Shown in pieces: positions 11,430 to 24,500 of a stretch of 64,000 bases of DNA; position 1 is the first letter of the stretch; every line of letters starts with the position of its first letter. The notes below the pieces were generated by a model. That model ran no database searches. It was not told where the DNA came from and saw nothing but the letters and a program-made list of their open reading frames with translations. A program made the position numbers and the translations under genes. This DNA is from Lampris incognitus (taxonomy: Eukaryota; Chordata; Actinopteri; Lampriformes; Lampridae): positions 38,957,635-39,021,634 of the forward strand of contig NC_079217.1 of assembly GCF_029633865.1 (NCBI RefSeq). The letters run 5' to 3'.

Positions 11430-12090
11430 CTACGGTAGGGTCACACCGACCAATTTAAAAGAGGAACTAAGTGTCGGAACACTATTTCCAATCCTCATGT
11501 GACTTGCCCGGGACTTGTGCGTTGGGGAAACCAAACAGACGCTGGCGGAGAGGGTGGCACAACACAGAAGAGCTAAGGCGTCAGACCAGGACTCCACAGT
11601 CTGCACCCATCTACAGGCCAGTGGCCACTCTGTCAAGGATGAGGATGTGCACATCCTTGATAGGGAGGAACGCTGGTTTGAACGGGAGTCAAAGAGGCCA
11701 TCTATGTTAAGAGGGAACGACCATCCTTGAACCGAGGGGGAGGGGGGCTAACAGTACACCTGTGACCACATTACAATGCTGTCATTGTAAACATTCCCCG
11801 ATCCTATGTGAGTAGTGTCTTTATGCATGCTCAATAATCCAGGTAAGGAAACCACATAAAGGTGAATAAGTTCATCTGGACACGTTTATTGAGAGAAACG
11901 TTTCATCACTCATCTAAGTGACCTTTTTCAGTCTCAACTGACTGCATTTATCCCTACCCTTGTAATACTGTATTGTTTATAAGGGTGGAGATACCTGCAG
12001 TCACTTGAGACTGAAGAGGTCCCTTAGATTGATGAAACGTTTTTCTCAATAAACGTTATGTTCAGGTGAACTGTTTCAACTTTCTGTAAC
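11430..12090 (+). mobile_element. Penelope-like element 2: endonuclease fragment plus terminal repeat
   Basis: Bases 11515-11730 read CVGETKQTLAERVAQHRRAK, then THLQASGHSVKDEDVHILDREERWFERE, the conserved part of the GIY-YIG-type endonuclease that follows reverse transcriptase in Penelope-like elements. The GIY motif itself is not visible. A terminal unit starting TCTTTATGCATGCTCAATAA (about 11819) and ending near 'caactttctgta' (about 12088) follows; its halves are inverted copies (11870-11985 against 11975-12085). No reverse transcriptase remains. Confidence 0.7.
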
Positions 12091-12473
12091 TATTTCACTT
12101 TTCCCACAAAGTTTAAAGAGCCCCCATAACAAAACTGTAAAATATTTCAAATACAAATATTACACTATTTGCACAAGTTCGGACAATTTCCAATACGGTG
12201 GCACATGCTCGACCCCCTTTTTCCAGGAACCCGTACTCATTTTTGGGCATTAAGTCGTTGCTCCTCCCATGAACCTGAACCTGAGATACATGTGCGGATT
12301 TTGGCCCCACGTAAGGTCTTCGACAACCGTGGCGGTGGTGTTGGTGGACAGTGGCCGATATAACAGCAGTACACCGGCTAACCCACCGTCTGCACGCTAG
12401 CAACCCGGTAATCTGCACCTGAGACAGTAGTCCGAGCGCTGACTCAGGACTGTCGGAGTTGGAAGCCTGCCTT
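12091..12473. other. GMPS upstream region
   Basis: No coding exon was recognised. CpG content rises from about 12200 compared with the AT-rich flank, which fits a vertebrate housekeeping promoter for GMPS, whose start codon is at 12641. No TATA box was seen. The exact start of transcription cannot be set from sequence. Confidence 0.4.
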
Positions 12474-12572
12474 GTTCTCGCTCTCTCTTTCTCTTTCTCG
12501 CTCTCTCTCGCTCTCGCTCTCTCTCTCTCGCTCTCTCTCTCTCTCGCTCTCTCTCTCTCGCTCTCTCTCTTT
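12474..12572 (+). promoter_or_regulatory. Pyrimidine (CTCTCG)n tract upstream of GMPS
   Basis: About 100 bases of almost pure C and T with interspersed CTCGCTCT units, ending about 70 bases before the GMPS start codon. It lies in the promoter or 5' UTR. On the opposite strand it is GAGAG-rich, a pattern bound by GAGA-type factors in animals. A regulatory role is inference from position. Confidence 0.35.
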
Positions 12573-12640
12573 GAGCTGCGTATGAGATCAGAGGACCGAG
12601 GCTAAAACGGAGAGCTCATTCCACAACACGACAGTCATCC

Positions 12641-15600
12641 ATGGCTCTCTGCAACGGAGATAGCAAGGTCAGTGTTCAGCCGGGGCGACGGCGGGTCGTA
12701 GCCCGTGTTGAGGCGCGGTGTGACCGGGTAGTCGGTTTATCTGCCGTTTGGACTCGGGATGCTAGTGTTGTTCCCGGTCGTTCATTACGGCCTGTGTGTA
12801 TGTGTGAGTGTGTATGTGTGTATGTATGTCTTGTGGAAAGTTGCAGAGCAGGCACAGGATGAGTGTGGCGGTGCCTGTTGCGATGTCCCACGAACGTGCT
12901 GAACATATGAGCTAGCTAGGCACACTGGATGGAGGACCCCGACACGGGGAAGGTGTTAGCGTTACACTGGCTGACGTTCACACCTTCCACCGCGTGGGTT
13001 CTTAGCATGGCTCTGCTAAATTAGCCCACCGGACATTTAACACGGAGCTAGGAGGCTAATGCTAACTACAGCCGGACACGCCGACCCTTAACGTGTTAGC
13101 CGCGTGTGTAGTTTGTTAGCCGAGGGTTGCCAGCCTTCCACAAGTTACGTTATCGCAGTCTTTCCTTGTTGATAGGCTCGTTCTCTCTTGGAAATTTTAC
13201 ATCAAGCTTTTGGCGAGGGGATTTACTCCCCCCCACCCCCACTGTGACAGTGCTGAACAAGCCTACGTTGTTAACCAGTCCTAGCCAACTTGCTATCAAC
13301 TCGGCTACGGTCGTCTGACAACCGGTAGTTTTGCTTACAAGTTATTGGCCGTTCTGTGGTAAAGTTTGGGACGAAATTGTAAAGCCTTCACTTGAGACAA
13401 TGTTGTTTGCCGTTTAACGACTTATCCACTTAGAAGACAGCTGTTTTTGTTTTCCACTGTAGAACAAGTTGGTCAGAGTCCGTTGCTATGCTTGATGCAA
13501 GGTGTTTTTGTCCCGAGTAAAGGCAGGACATGTATACTACAATACACGTGGGTGCATGCTGCGCTCTCTTGTAGTCCCCATCAAGATTTCAGTGGATCGT
13601 TGGATTACGCCGAGATGAGTGTAAGTTTTTTGGTTTGTTCTGAAGTTGATGCATCTTCACCTCACCTTTTTATATAAAGATCTGTACGTTGGCCACATGC
13701 ATAACACGTTTGTTTTCGAGACTCTAGAAGTAAAACGGCGCTGAACGTGAACGCAATCCACTGTTTACGTTAGCCCGTGACAAAATGGCTTCTATAATGA
13801 CTCGTATGAATGACTCGTCTGTAGGTCTCCCGATACAAGTGTGAAGTTGAATAGATGCGGCACGTCTGTCCTCGGTACCCGGAGCTCACCTGTCCATTTA
13901 TTGTACTCTGATTCCATCATTTGAAAGCCCCACTGTGAGCTCGGAGGCGAAGGGGCAGTGGCAGTTTGCTCTCTCAGAGGCTGGACCCTCACCCTACCAA
14001 CACGTATCTGTTTACGTTTCTCCTCACAATCGTGTAGAGACTAGTCTTGTTCTGTGTTTTGACACGGACCTCTCGTAAATGTTGCATGTCTGGAAAACAG
14101 ACATGCAGCAGGATCCGAAAAAATAGGGATGTGCACAGTAGTAATATTTGCAAAACTTGAAAGAATCTGGTACTACATTAAACAAGGAAAAGCTGTGTCT
14201 TTATGCATGCTCAATAATTCAGGTAAGGAATTCACAGAAAGTTGAATCAGTTCATCTGGACACAGTTTATTGAGAGAACCGTTTCATCACTCATCCAAGT
14301 GACCTCTTCAGGCTCAACTGATTGCAGGTGATCGATCCACTAGAGCACAAACTAGGAGTCATCAGCATGCTTTACCACCGAGCTGACAATGTCCTCACCG
14401 ACATTGTCCAGGGGAGGGGAGAAATCCCATATTAAAACATGCCCTGGCTAAGTGTGGTTATCCTAACTGGGCGTTTGTTAAAGCCAGGATGACGTCCAAA
14501 CAGTCAGCTGAGAGGAGAGGGACAACAGCTACCTAAGTGTAAACCAGTGGTGATTCCGTATGTGACACGAGTGTCGAACAGTTGAGACGCATATTTTCCA
14601 AACACCGAGTCTCGGTTGCTTCCAAATCCCAAAACACGCTGAGCCAGAAGTTGGTCCACTCCAAGGATCGTACATATGTCGCCATTTTATCATGCTGTGA
14701 TGGCAACTATTCCCCAATCCTCTGTGAATAGTACACATGGTCATTGTAACTCTAGTTAATGGTCACACCAATTTGCATATGAAACCAGTCGTTTTCGGGC
14801 ATTATGCAACTTTACTGTTTATAAGATTGGGGGATACCTTCAGTCAGTTGAGACTGAAGAAGTCACTTGGATGAGTGATGAAACGTTTCTCAATAAACGT
14901 GTCCAGATGAACCGATTCAACTTTCTGTGAAGGAAAAGCTATAAAAAATATATGCTAAGTTAAATAGTGTGAATTACTTGAGGTAGTGTGATTGTTTGAA
15001 ATAAACTAGCAAGGGAATATATTGTACGTGATTATAAAAAAAGTACAAGTAATCTCCCTGTCGGCCACTATATCAATAGGCCATCATCCTTACTGCACAA
15101 GTGCAGTCCATACTAGGCACTAAACAATAGATCATTGTGATTGTACGTAATAATGATTGTACTGAGAGAGATGCAGCCCATGGATTGGAGGTGTGGGGGG
15201 GGTTGTTGGAAGTAGTGGAAGTAGAGTTTGGAATTTGGTTCCATGACTGCCCTCGGGATATCTTATACTTCTTCTAAACTTTATATATGTATGTTAGTGT
15301 ATCTGACTGTATGTGTATGTCCCCACAGCTGGAGATCAGCAATGCGGAGCAGAATGGGTCATGTGAGGGGGCAGTGGTGATCCTGGATGCAGGAGCCCAG
15401 TATGGCAAAGTGATTGACAGACGAGTACGAGAGCTGTTTGTGCGCTCTGAGATCCTGCCCTTGGAGACTCCCGCCTTTGCCATCAGAGAACAGGGCTTCA
15501 GGTGAGAGTGGAAAAGCATACAGTCATGATCAGTATTTGTTTGTTTTGTCATCCATACTGCAGTTGTTTTGCAACTACAAATACAACATTATGGTGTTAG

Positions 15601-18483
15601 CATGGGTACCAGTCGGCAGCTGTTTCTGACCAACAAATGAGCAGATGTTTTCAGGGACTGTGATGCTTTCATTCTATGATTGTATAGATAAGAACCACCC
15701 ATTACTATGAACTATTACTTAAATACAAATGGTGCAAACAGATATATGGTATAAATAGCGTCAACAGTAATTATGGCAACATAAATATTACTCCATTAAT
15801 TACAAATATTATCTATATTCCCGTAATTCTTGGGCCTGAGAAGACAAATGTATGAGTTTGACATGCATCAACCTAATAAGTCCTGGATTGTTTTTAATAA
15901 TGGAGAACTAGAATTGAGAAGGGGACATCAGCCACATTTTCTTAAAAAGGATGTCACCCTCATCTCTCCACATACCTCCCTGTCTGTTTTAATGGGATTA
16001 ATTTTATTTTGCCATTAAGATAGTTTTGGTCTACCATGCTTTGATAATGACATTTTTATCAGACAGATGCAACATCTGTAAGGGAAGTGATTTTTCTTAA
16101 TGATGCACTGTTTTTCTATTTTCTACTGAAGCTATTGGTGAAATGGACTGATTTGTTCTCAGCATATAATTTTTTGACTTAACTGAATTTAACTTTTGTT
16201 TAACGTCATTTGTCACTTTCTTGTCTTCTCTCCCTCCCTTCCTCCCTCCTCTCAGGGCGATCATAATTTCCGGAGGTCCTGCCTCTGTGTATGCAGAAGA
16301 TGCTCCCTGGTTTGACCCGGCCATATTCACAATTGGAAAACCCGTCCTAGGAATCTGCTATGGCATGCAGGTACGTGCATGCTTAGGACGACCAATTTTG
16401 ACCCGAGAAGGCTCACTATCAAGCCCTGATAATGGAAATACTCGCTCTGCTGTAGTGTCATTGAGCAAGATGGGTAATCAAGTTATTCTAGTTTTAGGGG
16501 TTCTTTTCTGTAGTACCTTGATTTCCCTGGGGTGGGGGCAAAGACAAATTTCTCCTTTATAAGAATCAGTTTAATGGGAAAAGAAGAAATAAAACTGTGA
16601 GGCAAATAGCATCATACTTAAGTGTCTCAACTGCATTGCATGTGACTTTGTGTGACCTGTTCCCTCTTTAAACGCTTCAAGTATAGTTTTTGGGTTCTGC
16701 CATTTAACAACTTTGAGCTATAAAATATAGTTTTTGGTATAGGAATATAAATGCAGTGCTTTTTCTTAATGTACAGACTTTCAAACCATTGATGCAATTA
16801 ATTTTTTTTTTAAATTTATTATAGGTCCAAAACATGATACAATGCAAAAAGAATGAGAGAGCAATTGTGTTTTTACAACAACACACAAAAAGCGGATTAA
16901 GCAAAATAACCCCGAGACTCTTGGGTTCTTGTTTCATAGGCCTGCTGCAGTTTGCAAAAAAAAAAAAAAGAATCTGTAGCCCTATATGGTAGGCAAACAT
17001 TTGTCATAACTTTTCCTTCAAATAGCAGGTTTTTATGCGGTTTTCATATACTACCCATGACATTTGTCTTGATGCATGCTCAATAATCCAGGTAAGAAAA
17101 TCAAAGAAGGTTGAATCAGTTGATATTGATGCAATGTTTATTGACAGATACGTTTCATCACTCAACTAAGTGACATCTAAGTGACAACTAAGTGAAGATG
17201 TCACTTAGTTGAGTGATGAAACATATCTGTCAATAAACGTTGTATCCAGATGAACTGATTCGACCTTTGATACCCTTGACATTATACTTTTGAATGAACA
17301 GCTAAAAATGGAACCATTTAAGACAAAAATGGAGGTGTTGTGTTTCGTTGATTTTTGTTGTTTGTCTTCGGCAACAGAACCTGTGGAGACCTAGGATTAT
17401 AGTAAGTGAGTGACAGTGGCACACATCCATGTCTGGAAGCTGCCAAGTATTACCGCATTTCAGTATATCTATATATTGTGGAGGGCCTTCGGTGCCTTAG
17501 GTTGAGGGATGTTTAGTACCTTGGTTACCTTGGTCTCTTCCCTCACCCTTGTTTTTTTTCCCCGCCAGAAATTCAGATCAACATTCCCTTTATAAGGACC
17601 TTTTCACTAACCTCCAGGCTACCTCAGCAGCTCCCATTACCGGCTAAAATGCAGGCTCATTCCCGAAGTGGTAACCCTGTTCTCATCTGTTGTAGATGAT
17701 GAACAAAGTTTTTGGTGGCACAGTACACAGAAAAAGTGTGAGGGAGGATGGAGTGTTCAACGTTGGACTGGACAACACCTGTTCTCTCTACAGGTACTAT
17801 GGGGTTGTCTGTGTCGATCACACGTGAATAAATCTCCTTTTTATCCTTGATTGTTGTTGTTGTATACTGTAACTTCTGTCTTTCAAAACTTTGAGCTGCA
17901 AGGCCATGTATTTTTTGAACTGTCAAATTCATCATGTAGCGTAAATGACAACCTGCAGATTTTTAGTGCATAGTTTCAGACATGACGTCACACACAGTGC
18001 AAAGAGCCAGTGGAGGACATAATCTGTCAACTATATGTACTACACTAAAAAAAACACATTCAATGAAATGCATCTTCCATTTGGAGTCATGAGTACCCTC
18101 CTTTCTTCCCAGTAGTCAATGAAATTAGACTGACTGAGAGTGAGAGAGAGAAAGAAATGACGATGTACTGAAAAAGGAAGGTTAAATGTTGTACATAGTA
18201 TGTTTAGCAAAACTGCTACTGAGTAGTTTGCCCTTGTGCCATGTTTTCCACATAAACTGTTAGTCTTTGACTTGTCTCATATTTTCCATGCTTGTTACAC
18301 AAACACTGCAGTCTAAAATAGAAATCCAGTCTCTCTTTACATACTCCCTCTCACTTACACACATTCACACCACACAAACACCGGCTTAATGGAAATTTGA
18401 TACCCATAGCTTACCACCATGCACTGCTATCTACAAAAACAAGATATCTTGTACTTAATAGCACACCACACGTGTCTCTCTGA

Positions 18484-18549
<66 letters not shown>

Positions 18550-21500
18550 CTGCCAGAGGCCTTCAAAAGGAAGAACTGGTGCTGTTGACCCATGGAGACA
18601 GTGTGGACAAGGTGGCTGATGGGTTCAAGGTGGTGGCCACATCAGGGAACATCATTGCTGGTATGCAGCTCTGAGGAATATGAGACCCTGGCTTGTAGAG
18701 GCAAATATACTGATTAACCAAATTCAGACTTAGAATGTTGTCAAAGGCCTGCGTGCAAGATGCCAACACTCACCAACACGTCATCAGCGTTTCCCTCCGG
18801 ATCTGAAATTTCCTTGAGGTAGCAGTGTGTGCCCGGGATAGAAGACCTGTTCCCTGGCTTGCTGTGACTGTATTGATATTAAACTGTGCTATACTCTGAA
18901 ATATTTGTAGTCTAACCTTAGTTAACCTCTTTAGTCTGCCTTTCTAATTGTGATAACTGGAAGAGAAAACAGGTACTGTTGTTAAAATTCAGCACATTTG
19001 CTGCGGTATATGAGGACATGCTTTCTTTCATGGAATTCGTTGAGACTGCCAAAGTCAGAGAATAATTGTACAATATGGAGCTAGTGCTTTACAAAACCCC
19101 ACAACATGTTTTGCTAGCATTTCTCTATATCTGTTTCTCTGTAGAGCATGTGCAGTTGTTTTCATCCCCTTCTCACACATGTTTGGCTTGCAGAAATGGG
19201 AGTGAACAGGGGCGCGAGGGGTAGAGCGAGGAAACATTGACCTCTAGTGAATTCATAGTGGATGGCGTTGTTTTCTCGAATAAATAAAAAAAAGAAAAAT
19301 GTTGTTAATGTGGGGCTCCAAATATACCTGGGCAGCCCACCAAGGTAAAGCCCATGTGTGCTAACGCCTTATTTGTGTTGGTTTGTGTTGTATTCATTTA
19401 ACTGAAACCTTTCAAGATAACAATTTTTTTTTCTTTAAGTTAAGACAAGAAGAAGGTTAAATCTAAAAGACAGGCTTGAATGGGGCTTAGTCTTGGCAAA
19501 ATTTAACTTGTGTGAACCTGTAATGCAGAATCAATACCAACCTTTACAGACTATCCCCCCATTTCTGCTCCTGTTTATCCCACCAGGTATTGCCAATGAG
19601 CAGAAGAAGCTGTATGGGACACAATTTCACCCAGAAGTAGATCTGACAGAGCGAGGCATGGAGATGCTGCGTAACTTCCTGTTTGAGATTGCAGGTTGTA
19701 CGAGTAACTTCACTGTTCAGAACCGGCAGCAGTCCTGCATCAACGAAATCAGAGAGAAAGTTGACAAATCTAAAGTGCTGGTGAGAAAACCCACAAAAAT
19801 TGTCACAAATATAAATGTGTGTGTTTGCGTCGCCTCTCAGACTTTTTTATGATGCAAAAAAAAGTAGTAAAGATGGGCAAAAAGGTTATTTATTATACAT
19901 ACAAATAATGTCATTGTGGACACAATAAAAATTGTGACTGTGGACACCACAGAACTACATTTCCATGGTGTGGACTCAAGAAAGTGGCAGTGGGAAGTTA
20001 AATGGAGCCAATTAAACTCAGAAATTAAATCCTGTTCTTCCAGCTGAGAGGAGACGATCTACTCCCTGTGCTCCTACAAACTGGGCTGCCTCTCAGGGGA
20101 AAGACAAGGGGAAAGATAGATGAGAGGAGGAAATTGGCTCAAAAGCATGGATTTGTAAAGAAAGGGATGCAGCCTCTGCTGTTTGTTCCTTCCAAAAGAA
20201 CAGCCCGAAGCTAATTTGTGTCACTATGTTTCTCAGCTGCTCTACTCCAGCTTGCTCCTTCCACGTTAGTGATACTTTGGGTGAGTGAATCTCAGGGGCT
20301 TGACATCAACCCCGCTAAGCAGAAGTAAAGTTGCATCAAAGCTGTGGATTACTCCACCATCATGGCTATCACCATAACAAGCCATAAAAAACAATAGATG
20401 TTTAGATTTAGCTTAACAGTGATATAAAAGTATGTGGATTTGAGTTCTGTGAGCAGGGGATGAGCATGTAGGCTGCTGATATGTTTAACTCTTGTTTTGA
20501 CCCTTTCTGTGTCTGTTTTTTTTTCCCTTCTCCCTTGTCTGAGCTTATGTAGTAAACAAAACCCTGACTCTCATGCTTGATCAGTATTGATTTAAATGAT
20601 GGCAGAGTTGCAGCCATCATATTCTTGGTCAACAGGTGTTTGCCACCTTCCAGTCCTTGTATCATGTGCGTCTTCATGCACTAAATACTTACCAATAATG
20701 GGGAGGGTCTTGTGTACTGTATGATGAAATGAGAATGATATTGATAACATCCACAGGTGCTGCTGAGTGGCGGGGTAGACTCCACAGTGTGCACAGCACT
20801 CCTCAACAAGGCTCTGAACCAGGACCAGGTGATAGCAGTTCACATCGACAACGGGTTCATGAGAAAGAAAGAGAGTCAGAGTGTGGAGGAAGCCCTCACC
20901 AAGCTCGGCATTAAACTCAAAGGTTTGTGGTAAAGACTAATGAGACTTGGTTGACAGTTATGACCAACCCATTAAGAAAAGGAATGTTATTTTTGTTATC
21001 TCTATACCAATCTCCGGTTTCCCTTTCTCTCTCCCATCCAAAAACCACACTCTTCAGTGGTGAATGCTGCCCACACCTTCTACAATGGAACGACGACCCT
21101 GCCCATCTCCGAGGAGGACAGGACACCACGGAAACGCATCAGCAAGACTTTGAATATGACTACCAACCCTGAGGAGAAGAGGAAGATAATTGGAGACACA
21201 TTTGTGAAGGTGGTACATATTTATTCAAATCTGCCTGTACACTGGGTTACCTGACTGGCAACCAGTGTACTTGGCTTCCCAATTGTACAAATACACATTA
21301 ATTGGTATTACATTGTCAGCTTACCTTTCCACCTTGAATATAGATTCATAGTACTATGCCAAACTGTACCTGATTCCCTAAGTTTACTTTGATTTGATCT
21401 TTTTTGTTTAACATTGTGTTTATAACTTGCTCAGGTGGCCAATGAAGTGATCGGCGAGATGAACCTCAAGCCTGATGAGGTTCTCCTTGCTCAGGGCACT

Positions 21501-24500
21501 CTGAGACCTGATCTGATCGAGAGTGCCTCTCTCATTGCCAGTGGCAAAGCAGAGGTCATCAAAACACACCACAATGACACAGAACTCATCCGCAAACTCA
21601 GAGATGAGGTATTGTACACACATGCGTGCACAGACTCACACATACACGTATCTAAAGTGAGCATGAACTGTTCTCTCAAAACTGTGATAGATACTGCAGT
21701 GTTGGCTTTTACAAATGACAATTAGAAAGCACATCCTAAGAGCCTTTCAGTCTGAGACTGGATCTCCTTACATCAGCAAATTAGTGCTGTGCTTTACTAA
21801 TTGAGCTGCACAAGTCCATACTTTACACTGCATTGAACCATTAATTCAGGGATTACTCTTGAAATGTGGCCTTCTTTCAATGTTGGAATTTTGATTTCAC
21901 TACTTTGCCATCCCCTAGGGAAAAGTAATCGAGCCCCTAAAGGATTTCCACAAAGATGAGGTCCGAGCACTGGGAAGAGAACTGGGTTTGCCAGAAGAGA
22001 TTGTCTCTCGACACCCTTTCCCTGGTTTGTACACAGAATATTGCTATGAATCTTGTAACACCATCTTGCTCTCATTCTCACTCTCTTTTTCACCCACTCA
22101 GACTGACCGGGAAATTTCACAACTTTTCCAGGGATATTCCATGCTAAAATAACCCCTGTTCCCCCCCTCTGCTCCCTGTAGGTCCTGGTCTTGCCATCAG
22201 AGTGATATGTGCAGATGAGCCCTACGTCTGTAAAGACTTTGCCGAAACAAATAATATTCTCAAAATCATCACAGACTTCTCTGCCAGCGTCAAAAAGGTC
22301 AGACCTTAATGGCTATATTAGTAAGTTAGTGGGTGGATGAGGACTTTCCTCCTGACCACCACAATGTGACCACATTCTGTAGAGGTGGCAGGTTTGTTTA
22401 TCAAAGTCATAGGTTACTGCAACTCTATAACTTGATTTGCACACACTCATTCCCTAATGTTGAGTTTCAGTCTGTGCCTATATTTCTGTTACCCCAGCCT
22501 CATGCCTTGCTTCAGAGAGTCAAGACATGCATATCTGATGAGGAGGAAGAGAAGCTTATGCAGATCACCAGCCTTCATTCACTCAATGCCTTCCTGCTGC
22601 CCATCAAAACTGTTGGTGTCCAGGTAAATCAGTCTGTCAAATCCAATCAGAGACTACTATGGTGTTACTCATAACTGTTGCCGTCCAACTAAATCAGTCA
22701 CTCCATAAACTAATTAGCAAGCACCAGAAATGTTCAAGTGAAACGTACATTAATGGAGATCAAACTGCCAACTGCGGTGACAAATGGATTCATAATTTTA
22801 TCGGACATATATAGTCAAAGTAGTTTTAAGGATTCTTGACGGTGCTTAAAATCTAACAGAAAATTATAGATGTTGATGTTAATTTGTATGTATGTATACA
22901 GTTCCTTGCAAAAGTATTCAACCCCCTTGACAGTCATCACTAATTTCTTGATTATAAAAGATACTCACACATCTGTTGCTGAACAGTATTATTTTTGTGA
23001 ACCCATAAGGGCGGCACGGTGGTGCAGTGCTTCGCACGGTCGCCTCACAGCAAGAAGGTCCTGTTTCGAACCCTGGGGTTGTCCAACCTTGGGGGTCATC
23101 CCAGGTTGTTTTCTGTGTGGAGTTTGCATGTTCTCCCTGTGTCTGCATGGGTTTCCTCTGGGTGCTCCGGTTTCCTCCCACAGTCCTAAGACATATAGGT
23201 GAGGTGCATCGGCCATACTAAATTGTCCCTAGGTGTGAATGTGTCAGCCCTGTGATGGTCTGGCGGCCTGTCAAGGGTGTCTCCCCGCCTGCCGCCCAAT
23301 GACTGCTGGGATGGGTTCCAGCATCCCATGATCCAAATTCGGATAAGCGGCTTAGATAATGGATGGATGGATGAACCCATAAGTTCTAACAGCATGTTCC
23401 CAAAGCCAAAATAAGTTATGTTTCGCTGACTTTTTATTAATAAATTAAAAACTAAAATATAGTGCTTGTATAAGTATTCAACCCCTTGTGCTCTGAAAGC
23501 TCACAAATTTACACAAAAGATATATTATTCCTAAAACGAATTCAGATTAACACAGTTGGACATAATTAGTCTGCACCTGTAAGATATAAAAGTAACGGTC
23601 TCATTTATGGGTATAAAAAGCACTATGTAAAGTTCATTAGCTGGGCATGAACTCCATCAGAAAATGAAGACAAAGGAGCATAATACTGAAGGAAGAGACA
23701 AAGTGATTAAAATGCAGAAGGCGGGAAAGGGATACAAAACAATATTCAAGTGTTTGGATGCCCCACGGAACACAGTTGGATCCAATTTCAGAAAGTGGAA
23801 GCTTTATAACACCACCCAGACGCTATGTAGTACAGGCCATCCCTCAAAGCTACAGTGTCCAAGCAAGACGTGGGCTGGTGAGGAGAGCCACAGATGATCC
23901 TGCAATCACTTCGAAGGCACTCCAGAGGTCAGTGGCTGAAACTGGAGTAAATGTGCATGGGTCAACCATATCACGGGCTCTCCATAAATCTGGCCTGTAT
24001 GGGAGGGTGGCAAGAAAGAAGCCGTTGCTCAAAACTATGCATATAAAAGCACGTTTGGAGTTTGCTACCAAACATGAGAGAGATCCCTTTAGGATGTGGG
24101 TAAAGGTTTTGTGGTCAGATGAGATGAAAGTTGAGCTTTTTCGCCGAAACTCAAAAGTTGTATGTGTGGCGCAAACCTAACACTGCTCATGCCCTAAAAA
24201 ACACCCTGCCAGGGGGGTGGGGGAATTGGTTAAGTTTTTCCTGTTCTGTTGGACTTGTTTGGACAGGTGATTTAATGTGAAAATAAAAATAAAAAGACCT
24301 TCATCAAAACAAAAAAACACCCTCCCTATCATGGGCGACATTACGGGGGGGCAAGGGGGGGCAAATGCCCCCCCTAACTCACAAAGAATAATTAAAATAA
24401 TATATCACATAACGTAATTTAAAAATATACAAATTATTTGCTGTAATTACACTACGAGCCGCTGGGGCAATGTAACAATCTGAAGCGAACCATGTAGCTA

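Noticed and set aside
11515-11730. A host or homing GIY-YIG endonuclease gene
   Set aside because: The sequence matches the endonuclease tail of Penelope-like elements, has no GIY motif or start, and is followed by the same terminal repeat as other Penelope-like copies here.
18411-18674. Open frames over GT/CA runs on both strands
   Set aside because: They translate as CVCV or HTHT repeats from the microsatellite and overlap the true GMPS exon 5 in another frame.
23010-23090. A tRNA gene
   Set aside because: A- and B-box-like motifs are present but no cloverleaf forms, and the unit continues as a SINE with a GGAT tail and target duplications.
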